Of a stretch of 64,000 nucleotides of DNA, positions 47,504 through 59,999 are shown piece by piece (position 1 is the first letter of the stretch; every line of letters starts with the position of its first letter). The notes beneath the pieces were generated by a model. The model saw nothing but the letters and a program-made list of their open reading frames with translations, was not told the origin of the DNA and did not search any database. The stretch covers positions 62,001 through 126,000 of the forward strand of contig SNVD02001254.1 in NCBI GenBank assembly GCA_013180625.2, written 5' to 3'. Source of the DNA: Boswellia sacra (lineage: Eukaryota > Streptophyta > Magnoliopsida > Sapindales > Burseraceae). The translations under genes and the position numbers were made by a program.

Positions 47504-48690
47504 TCCTTCTTTTCCAAATCATGTTTTTCGTCTTCATAGATCAGTTTTTGGGTTAAAACAGGCGCCCCAAGCTTGGTTCCAAAGGTTTCCAAATTACTTG
47601 GTAGAACTTGGTTTTGAAGAGTCTAAAGCTGATTATTCTCTCTTCACCTATCATTGCAATGTGGTTATTATCATTTTATTAATCTATGTGGATGATATTC
47701 TGCTTACAGGTAATAATGAGGCTTATCTCATGGAGCTTATTTCCAACTTAAGGAAATTGTTTGCTATGAAAGACATTGGTAGCTTGCACTATTTTTTTTG
47801 GGTCTGGAAGTTGATTTTACTTCCCAAGGTTTATACTTATCCAAAACTAAGTATGCCTTAGATCTTCTTCATTGCACCAAAATGGTTGATGCAAAACCTT
47901 ATCCTTCACCAGCACTTTGCGAAAAGAAATTGGACATCAATGATGGGGATCCGCTGCCAGATGCTTCTGAATATAGGAGTGTTGTTGGGGCTTTGCAATA
48001 CTTAACATTAACAAGACCTGACTTATCTTTTTCAGTTAATCAAGTATGCCAGTTTATGCACAAACTGACCTCAACACATTGGACAGCAGTAAAGCGTATT
48101 TTAAGCTATGTTAAATGTACACTTGATCATGGATTATTTTTGCAACCTGGCTCATTGTCTCTGGAGGCATATTCTGATGCAGATTATGCTGGTAGTCCTA
48201 TTGATCACCGTTCTACAGGTGGTTTATTGTGTGTATCTTGGACATAACCCAATTTCATGGAGTGCGAAAAAGCAATTAACCATATCACGATCCAGCACCG
48301 AATCTGAGTATAGACAACTTGCTCACACTGCAGCTGAAATTTCCTGGTTACGTTCTCTTCTAAAAGATCTTTGTATCCATCTTTCCACTCCTCGCATTTC
48401 GTGTGACAATATAAGCTCCATTTCTCTTGCATCTAATCCTATATTTCATACAAGGACAAAACATATAGAGGTTGATTATCATTATTTATCATTATGTTTG
48501 CGAAAAAGTGGTTCGTAAAGAACTTGATGTTTGTTATATTCATACTGAAGATCAGATTGCTGATATCTTTACTAAAGGATTGTCCAATGCTCGTTTTCAG
48601 ACACTCAGAAATAGTTATTTACGTTTTCGTTTTGATTTATTTTCTAGTTTTAAAATATGTTTGAATTTAGGAAAAAATAGATTTAGTTAA
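47504..48690 (+). pseudogene. Pol of copia element B, second part (RT and RNase H)
   Basis: It resumes after the nested element. The catalytic YVDDILLTG is at about 47685-47712. A shift near 47800 is followed by KTKYALDLLH and LQYLTLTRPDLSF. RNase H (YSDADYAGSPIDHRSTGG, SRSSTESEYRQLA, HIEVDYHYL) ends near 48690 with another shift at about 48240. Confidence 0.8.
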
Positions 48691-48849
48691 TATAATTAGC
48701 TTTCTTATTTGAACCATTTCTTATGGAATTATAGTTTCCTATCAGATATAGAAGTAGTTCGTTATAAATAAATCTCTTGAGTAATTTTGCATTAGTTTTC
48801 TTGTGATATGAATCAATGAAAAACTCGTCCATTATTCGATTTGGAAGCC

Positions 48850-50581
48850 TAATAAATCAGTAATCTTGCATATTCAACAGATTATTAGTACAGTACATTT
48901 GCATCAGTGATGTAGCAAGAAACTTAGTGCCTTTATAGATCTGGAGATCTAAGGGGATTCTTTTCATGGTCAGATCCTAGCTAATTGGTGTCACATACTG
49001 CAACGGTCAACCTTATCAGTTTTTTATAGCAAGAGGAGTTTCCTCACTGTTTGAAAACTTGTTGTGTCATCAATGTAAATGACAAACTCTTACTTTCTCC
49101 TCGAAGGATTCTTTTGCTTTAACCATTCATGTTTTAGTGTTTAGCACAATCGCCTAACAGAGAGAATCAGCTGGCCTGGTTTGCGTTAGCCAAGAAAATT
49201 AATATTAATAGCGTTGAAAAAAATGTGTTGGTTGTCAATAACATGCGTTCATGTTATATCAACATTGTGTTTAATATAATATGTGGCTACCACTGGAATT
49301 CGACTAAAATAAAACTTTGCCTTTAATAAAATTTTACCTAAAAAAAAAACCAAAATCCTATTTAAAATGGAAAGAAAGAAGAGAAGATTTGAAATACTAC
49401 TACATTAGTTTAGATTTTAGAGACAGGTAAGAAACGAGAAGTTTATTGGTTATCTAGGTTGATGTTTACTTGGTTTTTATTTCTGTGAGAAGCTTCTTTT
49501 CTCCTTATCACTAGCTGTTCTCTGGTTCCTTTTAAATAAATTTGCAGTTTGTTGAAAAACATATTTTTATAAAATTGTTACTGGTAAATTCTTTGATGTC
49601 ATTCATTGAATTAATGGATACAGAGAAATGGTTGTTGTTAGGCTGTTCTGACACGCTTCATGGTAGATAACTATTAGGTCAAGTCAATTTTATGATTTCA
49701 CTTTTCTGTGTCAAATTACTTTAATATATGTAACTGGTGCACATTTACTATACGTATTCTAGTGAAAGCTTTCAGTTCAATATATATAACATATCATTGG
49801 TAATCTTTAACTTCAAATTTACAGAACAAATTTTATGGATGATTTTATTGATTTTACCTTGATTAAGAATTTAGTAGTCTCTATAAGGCTCTTCTACGTA
49901 GACAAAATGAAGAAAAAAAATATCAAAGAAATGAAGCAAATAAACTTTCAATTTTTACCAATTGCTCAATCCTCCATTGATTAATCTATCGCAATAACTT
50001 TATAGGTCCGTTATAGCTTTGAATTAGGTGGTTCCTTTTAATTTTTTTTCCGAAATAAAGAATTCGATCCAAAAATCTCTACTACAACTGTAAATTTAGG
50101 ATTTAACTAATTGATCTAAAATCAAGATCTTCTACTCATCTAATTTTGCCTTAACTTTCGAGGATCTATTGATATATAGATTTTCGTATTGATGGATAAC
50201 TGGGATGTGTATTTATTTTCTCACTTCATTAATTTATTTTTTATAACCATCAATGACCCCTTTTTTTTAAAAAAAGAAAAAGATAGAAATGAAATGAAAA
50301 GGAGATTTTTGTCATCTATCTAACTTGTATCCATTCATATTAAATAACTTAAAAATAGCTGTATGTAAGTTGTAAGAAAATCCTAGTTTAGGGTCTTTAA
50401 TTCAAGAAGAATCTGCAATATTATTGGTATTAACAATCAATACAACATTATCACGACACAGAAGATGATGAGGATTAACAATGTCCCGTTGCTTCCATCA
50501 AGGCATGAATGAATCCATAGAAAATGAATATTTTTATGCTACAAAGATGAAAAATTTTCTTACAATAATAAACTTTATCAA
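48850..50581. other. Downstream flank of lectin kinase 2, duplicated elsewhere in the window
   Basis: No gene is present. 48930-49170 matches 16150-16380, 49565-49720 matches 32775-32930, and 49995-50100 matches 33100-33200. The order is that expected for one ancestral 3' flank split by the MULE. Confidence 0.6.
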
Positions 50582-52680
50582 TTAGCGAGTGTACAAAAGG
50601 GACTTTGATGCAGAAGCAGTAGAAGATGAGGTATTGGTACTGTAGCTATAACCGGAAGATTGGCTTTGGCTTACCAAGGAATCATTGGTAGCAGAGGTCA
50701 TTGAAAATAGAGATGCTGGGGTATTCATTGGAGGAGGGAAGTATGTTGGCACAGGCATCTGTGGTGGGAGAATTGGCAATTCGGCTTCGAAGTTCAGAAC
50801 TTGAATTGCTTGCCTTATTGAGGGCCTGAGACTTTCAGCTGGGTGAGCACACCATAATCCAACAATCATCAAGCGTTTCAACTGTTGCTCATCAAACTCT
50901 TTGCATAGTCTTGGATCAGCGGCTTCTAACAGCTTTTCACTTCCATAGAGGTCCCAAACCCACTGCACCATGTAGTCCTGTCCTTCTTCGGCCATTGGAT
51001 TGATTGGTTTTCTTCCACAAGCTATTTCCAATGCAACAATGCCAAAGCTATAAACATCTGATTCTTTGCTAGCTTTACCTGTTATGACACATTCAGGAGC
51101 CATATAGCCCATTGTTCCTGCCAATACTGTGGTTTGTGACCCTTTGGCGTGTTCTACAAGCCTAGCTAATCCAAAATCTCCAATCTTGGCATTGAAATTT
51201 GAGTCCAACATAATGTTGCTTGATTTTATATCCCTATGCACAACACATTGCTCCCATTCTTCATGCAAGTAAAGCAATCCTGAGGCTAAGTCTTGAGCAA
51301 TTTTGTACCTCATCTCCCATGTCAATAAGGTGTTGTCTTTAAAAAGATGAGAATCTAAGCTTCCATTTGGCATAAATTCATAAACGAGCAAGAGCTCCTT
51401 TCTCTCGTGGCACCACCCCAGAAGTTGCACCAAATTTCTATGCCTTAATCGGCTAATGATTTTCACCTCTGACGCATACTCCTTTATGCCCTGTTTGGAC
51501 CCTTTGGATACCCTCTTAACCGCAATATAAGAGTTGTTGTCCCTCAAAAATCCTTTATAAACTCCACCAAAGCCTCCTTGTCCCAACTTGTGTTCATCGT
51601 TGAAATTATTGGTTGCTCGATGCAATTCCTTGTACGAAAACTTCTTGGGTCCTGTTCCGTTTTCTAATTCTTCATCTATATACCCGTTAAAGCCATGATC
51701 ATGATCATCTTCTTCATCGTTCTTGTTTCCTTTCCTGGCCAGCCAAACTATCAAAACCAAAGCACCAATCAAAACACCTCCACCAAGCTCAACCCAACTG
51801 CAAGTTTTGTTTTTGTACTGTTTTTTCTTCTTCTTCTATTGAGTGCTGGAGGATTTGGATTCGAGTTTGAACTATAATCACCCTCCAAGCTTGAGCTGAA
51901 CTCCCAGGAGTAAAGATTATGAACTGCGGATGCGTTTCCAGTTGCTGCGGAGAAGCCAAAAGTGACCCATTCAGGTAAATAAAGCCTCAAATCGACTTTA
52001 TAATCAAGGTATTGCATCACTGTGGCATTATTTCTGAAACCAGTGAAGACAACACTCAAATTCTGTGTAGTAGAATTGTATCTGATCCATGCTTCGTTCA
52101 TTCGCCCTTCCATTATACTTGTATTACTCCACCATGTGATATTGTTGCTTGATCTCACAGAGTTGATATCAATCCCTACATGTTCACGACCTGCTGGCGG
52201 ATCCCACTCAGGGTTCCTATAGATATCAAATTCAACCGCAACAAACGGATTGGATGTTGAATTCAATTGCTCCCCATCATTGGTGAGACCAAACAAGCCT
52301 CCTTTGGTGACGTTAGGAATCCTGGAACCTTGAGGCGCGAGAAAGAAGGCGAGCCCATCTCCATACGAGGTTCTGTTGTCAGAGTCAATAACAAAAGAGA
52401 AATGAGTGGTGAAGTCTGTCAGATTTCCTGTGGCGTTATCCCACAGGTGCATAGGTTGGGCGTAGGTGGCTCGAGCGATCATCGCATTGCTTGAGACTAG
52501 TTGAATCACCCCCTTTTGGTAGTCAGCGTAAGCTCTCTCATAGCTTATGTTAGTGTTATCCGAGCCGAAGCTGGAGTAGTTGAAGGATAAAGCACTTGCC
52601 AAAGGGGTTCTCAGAGATAAGAAGATTATGAATATTGCGGAGAAACGGAGAAGAAGAGTGTTAGAGTTGCAGGTAGCCAT
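50582..52680 (-). pseudogene. L-type lectin-domain receptor kinase (LecRK-IX type), copy 2, one frameshift
   Basis: The signal peptide (MATCNSNTLLLRFSAIFIIF) starts at 52680. The lectin domain has LSFNYSSFGSDN, NPFVAVEFDIYRN, HVGIDINSVRSS and several N-glycosylation motifs. At about 51778-51786, inside the transmembrane helix, a one-base loss changes the frame (SLVEVF then stop, against GALVLIVWLARK in the next frame). The kinase is complete: GQGGFGGVYKG, IAVKRVSKGSKQG, VVHRDIKSSNIMLD, GDFGLARL, GYMAPECV. The C-terminus SSTASASKSLLYTR is typical of this clade. It is clearly a tandem paralogue of 33218-35219, with both gene and flanks duplicated. If the shift is real, only a soluble secreted lectin would be made from the 5' part. 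Confidence 0.87.
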
Positions 52681-53764
52681 TGTTGGGAAGGAGAGAAGCT
52701 AGGATGGCTTAGAATAGTTTCAGATTTTGATCAAAATAAATATCAAAGTCTAAATCAAGTGGTTGGTTGGTACGTAATTGTTTTTCTTTGTCAACTAGGC
52801 AATATTATTTGGCAAACTAGAGCGAAGATTAAGAGAGCTTTTATTATTATTATTATTATTATTATTGAAAATGGCTTGGACTCAAAACGCTAGCTCTTGA
52901 AATATCAATTATTAGTGAAATTTTCTATCTATTAAGTAGTAATTATTGAAAGAGAAAAAAATTATTAAACTAAATAAATATGCATGATTGTAAACGAAAT
53001 AAACAGAGTGTAATAAAATTTTGTTTTTTATCACAATATTAATTTTCTTATATAATTATACTTTTTCAACGATGTTAAATAATGTGGGTGTGCATGCATG
53101 CATCACCTCATATTAGATATGGTTTTGATATTGTCCATCTAAATTATTCACCCACCATCAAATATTGTTTGCTACAACTTACTAAAGTTCATGATTTCAA
53201 ATCGTTTTACTAGTTAAGAGACATTTATCTCATAAACATTGTAATTAAACCTCTCCTATACAATGACATGTGAGATACCAAAATATAGATTGATTCAATA
53301 AATATACCATATGAGAGTGAATTTTTTTAAGAATATTTAATAAAGTTAAGTTAAAACCTCAACCGTCAATAGTAAGAAAGAAAGAGAATTTTTTTTTTTT
53401 TTTTTGTGTGTGTGGAAGTAATAGAACTAATCAAGTGAATGCATTTGTATACAGCACATGGATGCCGGCATATATATACCTCTAACCTAAGGCTCTGTGT
53501 TGACTAACGCGTACATGGTCAAATGAGAAGAGTCAAATGTTTAAATGTGGAGATGAGAATTTGTAGACATCAATAATTTATTCCTCGAGGAAATTTGAAG
53601 CTCTTGTTTAGTTTGAAAATTTGTTGTTTTGCTCTCTTCGAAACTTTGACAAGTATGCCCGCCATGATGCATTTCTATCAATACTTTAATATAAAGTAAA
53701 ATGATTTTTATCGACACGTTTTATGTAAACGATGACTCCAAATAAGTTACTTTCATATATGAGA

Positions 53765-54118
53765 TAGGCTAGACACGAAATCTTATTATAATTAATTATA
53801 ATATGAAACTCACATCATCTATATTAATTATTATTAATATATATTTATCAAATTATATTATATCACGTTAATTTATAAGGATGAGTTTGTATAAGTAGTG
53901 TGTAAGAATAGCATTATACAAACTATTTATATAAACTCACATGTATAAACTGATGTGGTATCCTTATATGATAGTCACATCATTCATATTAATTAATGTT
54001 ATTTATTATTAATAGATATTTATCAAATCACTGTATTTATTTGTCAAATCACATTATGTCACGTCAGTTTGTGAGAATAAGTTTGTATAAGTAGTTTGTA
54101 AGAGTAGCATTACTCATA
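53765..54118. repeat. Two adjacent MITE-like copies
   Basis: GTTTGTATAAGTAGTGTGTAAGAATAGCAT near 53890-53920 and GTTTGTATAAGTAGTTTGTA...GTAGCATTACTCAT near 54080-54118 are the right ends. The inverted partner ACAAACTATTTATATAAACT starts at about 53928. Both copies share AATTATTATTAATA-type interiors and the ATATCACGTTAATTT/ATGTCACGTCAGTTT motif. Confidence 0.5.
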
Positions 54119-54287
54119 TAATAAACTTATGAACATATAGAGACAGAAATGATATTAGATTGAATTTCATTTAAAAAAATAAATTATTAATTATTTTATC
54201 ATTTTAATTTATATTCTTAATATCAATTGAACATTTTTTATTAATTAAATTAATACATTCAAGGTTTTCAACGGAGTGGTTAAGGAA

Positions 54288-54371
54288 TGTTGAATAATAA
54301 AGTAAAGATTAATTGAATGCCGCCTCCTCTGTTGAATAATAAAGTAAAGATTAATCGAATGCCGCCTCCTA
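54288..54371. repeat. 42-bp tandem duplication
   Basis: Two copies of a unit starting TGTTGAATAATAAAGTAAAG and ending GCCGCCTCCT differ at a couple of sites. Confidence 0.9.
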
Positions 54372-56282
54372 TGTTGTTTTGGTTTTTTATTCTTGTCTTT
54401 AGTGGTCATGACCGATTTATTTTTATTGATTCTTTTATTTTCAGTTCTTCATTACGAAAGACATTGTTGAATTTTCATATGGGAACGAAGTCTAGAGAGT
54501 AGTCTCATTAACTTTGACTTCATTCTCAATCGTGGCGATAAAGAAAAAAAGTAACAATTTAAATAATCAAAAATAAAAAATCAGTAAGCCTAATTAATCT
54601 TCAAGAGCATAAATTAAAGTAATCCGTTTCACAAGCCACCTTTGCATCGATGGCCTCCAAGATGTGCTCGTTGTCGTTAATCGTTATGTTTAGTTCATTT
54701 TTTCCCTTCCAAATGTCCAATTATTGAAATATAAGGTGAGAATTTGATTTTTTATTAATTTATTTTTATAAACCACTTATTACATCGTTCTTGCTCATAG
54801 GAGGGAGCCTCGATTAATTTAAGAGTAATTATCATCGGAGCTCCATTTATTTAGTCAAACATCAACCCGATTTCTGAGAAACCATCCATCACATTAAAAG
54901 GATATACGTGTGACTTTTTTTTAGAGCCAAATGCCTTCAGAAATGACTTCTTTTTTAGTAGTGAATATCAGTGAACCAATTAACATAATCTAGTAGCGAT
55001 GGTATCGGTAGTGTACTATAGTGAACAATAATGCTATATTTATAAAGTCAGGATATAAAATTTATATCTCAACTGCTATTGCATGAAATAAATAGAAAGA
55101 TAAATATAAGGAAGTGAATATAATAAATATTAATGAATAATGCAGAGGTGGACTCAAGAAAACTTGGGCTGGCTTTTGCACACAAATATATATATATATA
55201 TATATAAACACCCTAAAGTTTTAGTATTATTCAAAAACACAGTACAACAAAATTTAATATAATATATATAATTATTTAATATTATTTAACTCACTTGATC
55301 CCCTCCCAAGTTTATATTAATTATACAAGATAATTATTTTATTATTGAGTAATTATTTTGATGTTAGAATTTTATTATATATAGATTTAATTTGTGAGTT
55401 TCAAGACTTAATTTTAACATCCTATTTAATAGGTTTTGATAAATTAATTATGATGTAGTATACTATGTAAAATATTAGAAGATTTGAGTTAGTTTTTTTT
55501 TTTTTTGGTAGATTTGATTTGTAGGTTTGATGAATTAGTTTTAACGTCTCATTAAAATTTTTTATACTAGTTGTGATGTAGTATATTATATAGATTCTAG
55601 AAAATATTAAGGTGTATTTCTTTAAAAAAAAAAATTCAAGTGCCTAATTTGTGTTAAATTTTATATTATGGATATATAATTTGTGGGTTTTAAAGAATTA
55701 GTTTTAACATCTTATTTTATAATTTTTTATAAACTGATTGTGATACATTGTGTAAGATAGTAGAGTGTTTAATTTAAAAATAAATATTTGATTTAAGCTA
55801 GACTTTTATTATACAGATTTTGATTGGTGAGTTTTGAGAATTATTTTAACTTATTATTTTATATGTTTTGATAAATTAATTGTGATATCATCTAGATGGT
55901 AAAATATTAGAGATTTTAGAGACATTTTAATATATTCGGATAAAGCTTCAAATAACAAAACTTTACATAATGAATAGATTATTATGATAAAATTATAGTA
56001 ATGAAGTATTAATTCTTTGTGATTGTGATAAGATCACTTTAATAGTTTACTATTATTATATTTGCATTACATATTATTATATTATTATTATTATTTGTTT
56101 ACATGTGTTTAATTATTATTATGTTTTATGTATAGAATATACATTTTGAGGCTAAGGTTCATTATGCCCCCTTATCTACATATAAAATTTTACTTAAAAA
56201 AAATTATGTGTACGTTGCGGTTTTTTAAGTTAAATTTAGCTCAATTTGGTAAAAACTTCCTGGATCTGCCCTTTTGGAGTAG

Positions 56283-57642
56283 TGTGACATCACATTAACT
56301 TTGTATATATATGTGGATGACAATTTGTCATCACTAAGTAAAAGACAAATCTACCCTCTTAATTCAACTCAAGGACCATCAAACATCAAATACTACTAGG
56401 TGGATTTCCCAAAAGAAAAGCTTAACAAAGACAATAATAAAGAAACCACTAGACTTGGGTTACAATGAAGTGATGACACAATGAAGATTTAGAAACTAAC
56501 AAACGTCCAAGTGACTATTCAAGTGATATTAATAGCCTAAAGTCTAACACTAAGCAGTTGAATCACCAGCTAACTTAATGGTTGGTCCTTTTCAAGAGTT
56601 AGCCACGAGGAGTAAGCGACAGCTCTAAGAGGGCTAATAAGTAAGTGATGTCACATTCGATGCCATATGGCAAATCCTTATTACTTGGGAAGTAGGGTTT
56701 TGAGAATCCCCTGGAAGCATTTAGAAGGTTGTGTAAGCCCTTACGATCATGACATCTCATGGGATTGAAGATTCAGGATCTAGGTTAAGGAAAGAGTCTC
56801 ATAGAAAAGCCACAGGATGGTTAAAAGGAAAGGATTCGGAGCCCACAAAAGATTCTGAATCATCATCCCAAGAAAGATACTTCACTAGGGTTTATCCACT
56901 TTTCCTTGAAGTTAGCCACCACCTTTCCACTCATTTTTCCTCCATTATTGTTCCATTGCTCCCACACATATACACACATTCAAGCACCCATTTTCCTTGA
57001 TTTTTCACCATAAACAAAGCCCCTCAGAGCTAACTTGAGCATCGGAGGATTTACGCCAATAAAAAATTCGACAACCCTTGACACTTTTCTGTGTTGCAGC
57101 TGTTGAAGGAGTTCTCAACTACAACCATGAATGCATCTTGCAGCAGCCTTGGTACCTGAAGAGGAAGAAACTATAGTGTATACTGTCACTTTCAACTACC
57201 AAAGGCCTGCCCCTTTACTCTCACAATGGTCATTTTCATCTTGTCAATAGTTGTCCTTTGGTTATCGGAGTTTGTCTAAAGTTATTCTTGAGTCTTTAAA
57301 TTTTGGTTGCTTCTCCCTTGTTGTGGTCTCAGGTTAGTTCTAGGACTTTGATTGGCTTTGCCATTGCTTGTTTAGAACCCATCTGTGTTATAGCTGAGAG
57401 ACTTATCTAGTCTCATTTTTTGGTAATAGATCGGGTCACTATCAAGCCTTAAGTGTTGTCACTTTTCATCCATTACTGTCCCAAGCCATGCCTTCAGAGT
57501 TGGATTGATATGTACCTAGCAGAAAGTCACTATACTTATATTTCCATTAATACATATTTAACACCTAAAGTCATCTAAGTCATTTACCATAAAATCTCTT
57601 TAATTGTCTAATTTTAGTTGTAGCCATTTTTCGATAATAACA
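56283..57642 (+). repeat. 5' LTR of the gypsy element (start tentative)
   Basis: The end ...GATAATAACA is fixed by the adjoining primer-binding site. The start TGTGACATCAC is the best TG candidate, but it cannot be checked without the 3' LTR. It contains the start of a small frame (56749) with no recognised product. Confidence 0.55.
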
Positions 57643-57747
57643 TTTGGCACCGTCTGTGGGGATTGACATTAGTTAGTGTTCTCAATTTTAGTTATGGTGC
57701 AAAAACCCAATTTTATCCTTTGAAATATACTTTGAAACTTTTTGAAA

Positions 57748-59420
57748 ATGGATGGCACAAAGGCTAGTGTCACCAATAGCTTACAACTAGCTGCTGGGTC
57801 TAAAAACACCAGGCAAGTCATGATAAGACAAGCCACTCAAAACTAACGAATGGAGGGTATAGAATTTGAAATGAGAATTCTCAAGGAGGATAGTGCTCAA
57901 TTGAAAGCTATGCAATATAAGTAGATGGGAAAGGGAAAGACCCCAACACAATCCCAAACACAACACTTAAACACCACCCAAGAAACCACATTACTTAGCC
58001 CGTACCTAACCAACAACCTATGCTAGAATCCGTAGCACCCAACTATGAACTTTATATGGAAGGCCCTAGCCAACCCCTACCAAATTATTAATCGAACACT
58101 TCAAGCCACAGATAGGGAAGGCTCGAACTAAAACCCCAATCCAAACCAAGTAACAAATTTGGGAGGTCCTACTCCAGAAGATGGAATAAAATAGCCTAAT
58201 TATCAGAGTCAAAACGCAGCTTTAAGCCTCACGTAAATACGCCACTTAGAAACCTATTTGAGAACAGGCATGGACATGGTAATGGTGGTTACTAGCTAGA
58301 GAACCCTAACCAACAAATGGGAAGACATCGCCCAAAGGCTGAATCCACTCCCATCACTACAACTAAATGACTCACTTTTAGCATATGGGACATGATGGTC
58401 ATCGAACCAAAAATTATGAGCTAGAAAACCATAACTATAGTGTGAGAAATCATGAACACAATAGGCATAACAATTACTGTCTGGAAGAGCATCATATTCA
58501 TCATAATGCAAGGGAACATCGTCTTACCCAACAAAAGTTAAAGTTTAGAGAGCTAAAACAAGAGATGACTCTTCTCAAACAGGTGCAAGCCGGAAGAAAT
58601 CATGGTTTTGCACCCGAGTTCAATCTAAATGCACCTTTCCTACATGCAATAGCAAGATTTCCTGTCCCTTCCAACTTTAACTTGCTAGCCTTGAATTCTT
58701 ATGATGGTTAAAAGATCCCCTTGGGTCGAGCTGTACTCAGCTTTTTTATGATTGAGTGATGCTACCACCTATCATACGACAAATTGGATAGAGATGCTTT
58801 CAAATAGGATTCTACCGTTGGGTTGGAGAAAGTTAAAGAGAGAAGGTGGGGAACACTTGGAAGCCTTAAATGCATGCATGACTGTGTACAATCCTACTGA
58901 TGCTATGTCTTATAAAGCCTTCTCCCTCACACTCATAGGACCAGCTAGGCAATGGTTAAGGTCTTTGGGGGCAAACTATATAACCACATTTCAACACTTT
59001 TGTAACCAGTTCTTGAGTTACTTTAAGGCATTAAGGAATATCGACAAGCATAGCCACATATTGGGGAACGTTAAGCAAAAGGAGGGGGAATCCACATTGG
59101 AATATGTCAATCGCTATCACAATAAGGTGACAAGTTTGGGGGCAATCAAGAAATCCACCACCTTAAGTTCGTTTCTGAACGAACTTAAGCCCAATAGGAT
59201 TTAAAAATACTTGTCTGATTTTTTAGCTTCTAGTTATGAGGAAGTTTACTATACCGCCCTAAACATGGCTAAAACAGAGGAGGCTTTTAGTCAAAGGGTG
59301 CAAGATAACAAAGACGATTCTATATGCTATAAGAAGCAAAATGGTCAATCTACCAACTCTACGCAAGATCAATCTAAGAACAAGCAGTTCATTGCAAGGC
59401 GACATTCAAGTCCAAGATAG
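57748..59420 (+). pseudogene. Gag of the gypsy element
   Basis: A first ATG is at 57748 (MDGTKASVTNS), followed by several stops. The retrotransposon Gag domain is readable at 58752-59204 (SYKAFSLTLIGPARQWLRSL, STLEYVNRYHNKV) and continues at 59211-59420. A degraded Cys/His motif lies near 59710-59750, where the frame shifts. Confidence 0.8.
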
Positions 59421-59999
59421 CCGAAACCTCAACTGCAATATAGGAGACCCCAACACCCACCACTTTCGCGGAGACCTGAGGTTCATCATGCTGATAACTA
59501 TAGGTCAACCAATTACCAAATATACAACTATAGATTAGGCCATCATCAAGAAGTAAGTCACTAAGATTATACGCCACCTGCAAGGTTCACCAACTACGTA
59601 GCCCTCAATAACAAAAGGGATGAGATCTTTGTAGCAATGCGCACATTAGGCCTATTCAAAAAGCCGAGGCCTATCAAAACAAAACCTATAAGGCTAGATT
59701 GATCTAGGTATTGTCACTTCCATGAAAATTTCAGGCAACACTGTCTATTGCTATGAATATAAAGATCAAATTGAAGAGTTGGTTAGAGCTAGAGAGTTAA
59801 AGGAGTTCATTAAGCAAGTCCATGAAGTTTACAGGTACAGGGCAATTATAGAGGGCAAAAGACCAGTGCATGAGGAAGATGATGTTAATGGACAACCCAA
59901 GGTCTAGAGGATAACCATCATTTACGATAGAGCCAGTCAAACTAAGACTACAATAATTCAAGGAAGAACTATGCAAAAAGTTTTGATAAAGAAATCTTT

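Larger units (their letters stand above)
39482..48690 (+). mobile_element. Ty1/copia element B, split by an antisense copia insertion
   Basis: The primer-binding site TGGTATCAGAGC is at 39678-39689, so the 5' LTR ends just before it; its start near 39482 (TGGGATATG) is tentative. Gag is at 39738-40670 and pol at 40673-42742, continuing at 47504-48690 after the nested element. A 3' LTR should follow 48690, but I could not match that region to the 5' side, so the 3' end is unresolved. Several stops make it non-functional. Confidence 0.8.
52681..56282. other. AT-rich intergenic region with small repeats
   Basis: No gene was recognised. It contains a (TTA/TTAT)n tract at about 52841-52868, MITE-like repeats (53765-54118), a 42-bp tandem duplication (54288-54371), a TA tract at about 55187-55206, and diffuse AT-rich sequence with weak tandem similarity between 55370 and 55930 (recurring GATTTAATTTGTGAGTTT-like phrases about 120-190 bp apart). 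Confidence 0.55.
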
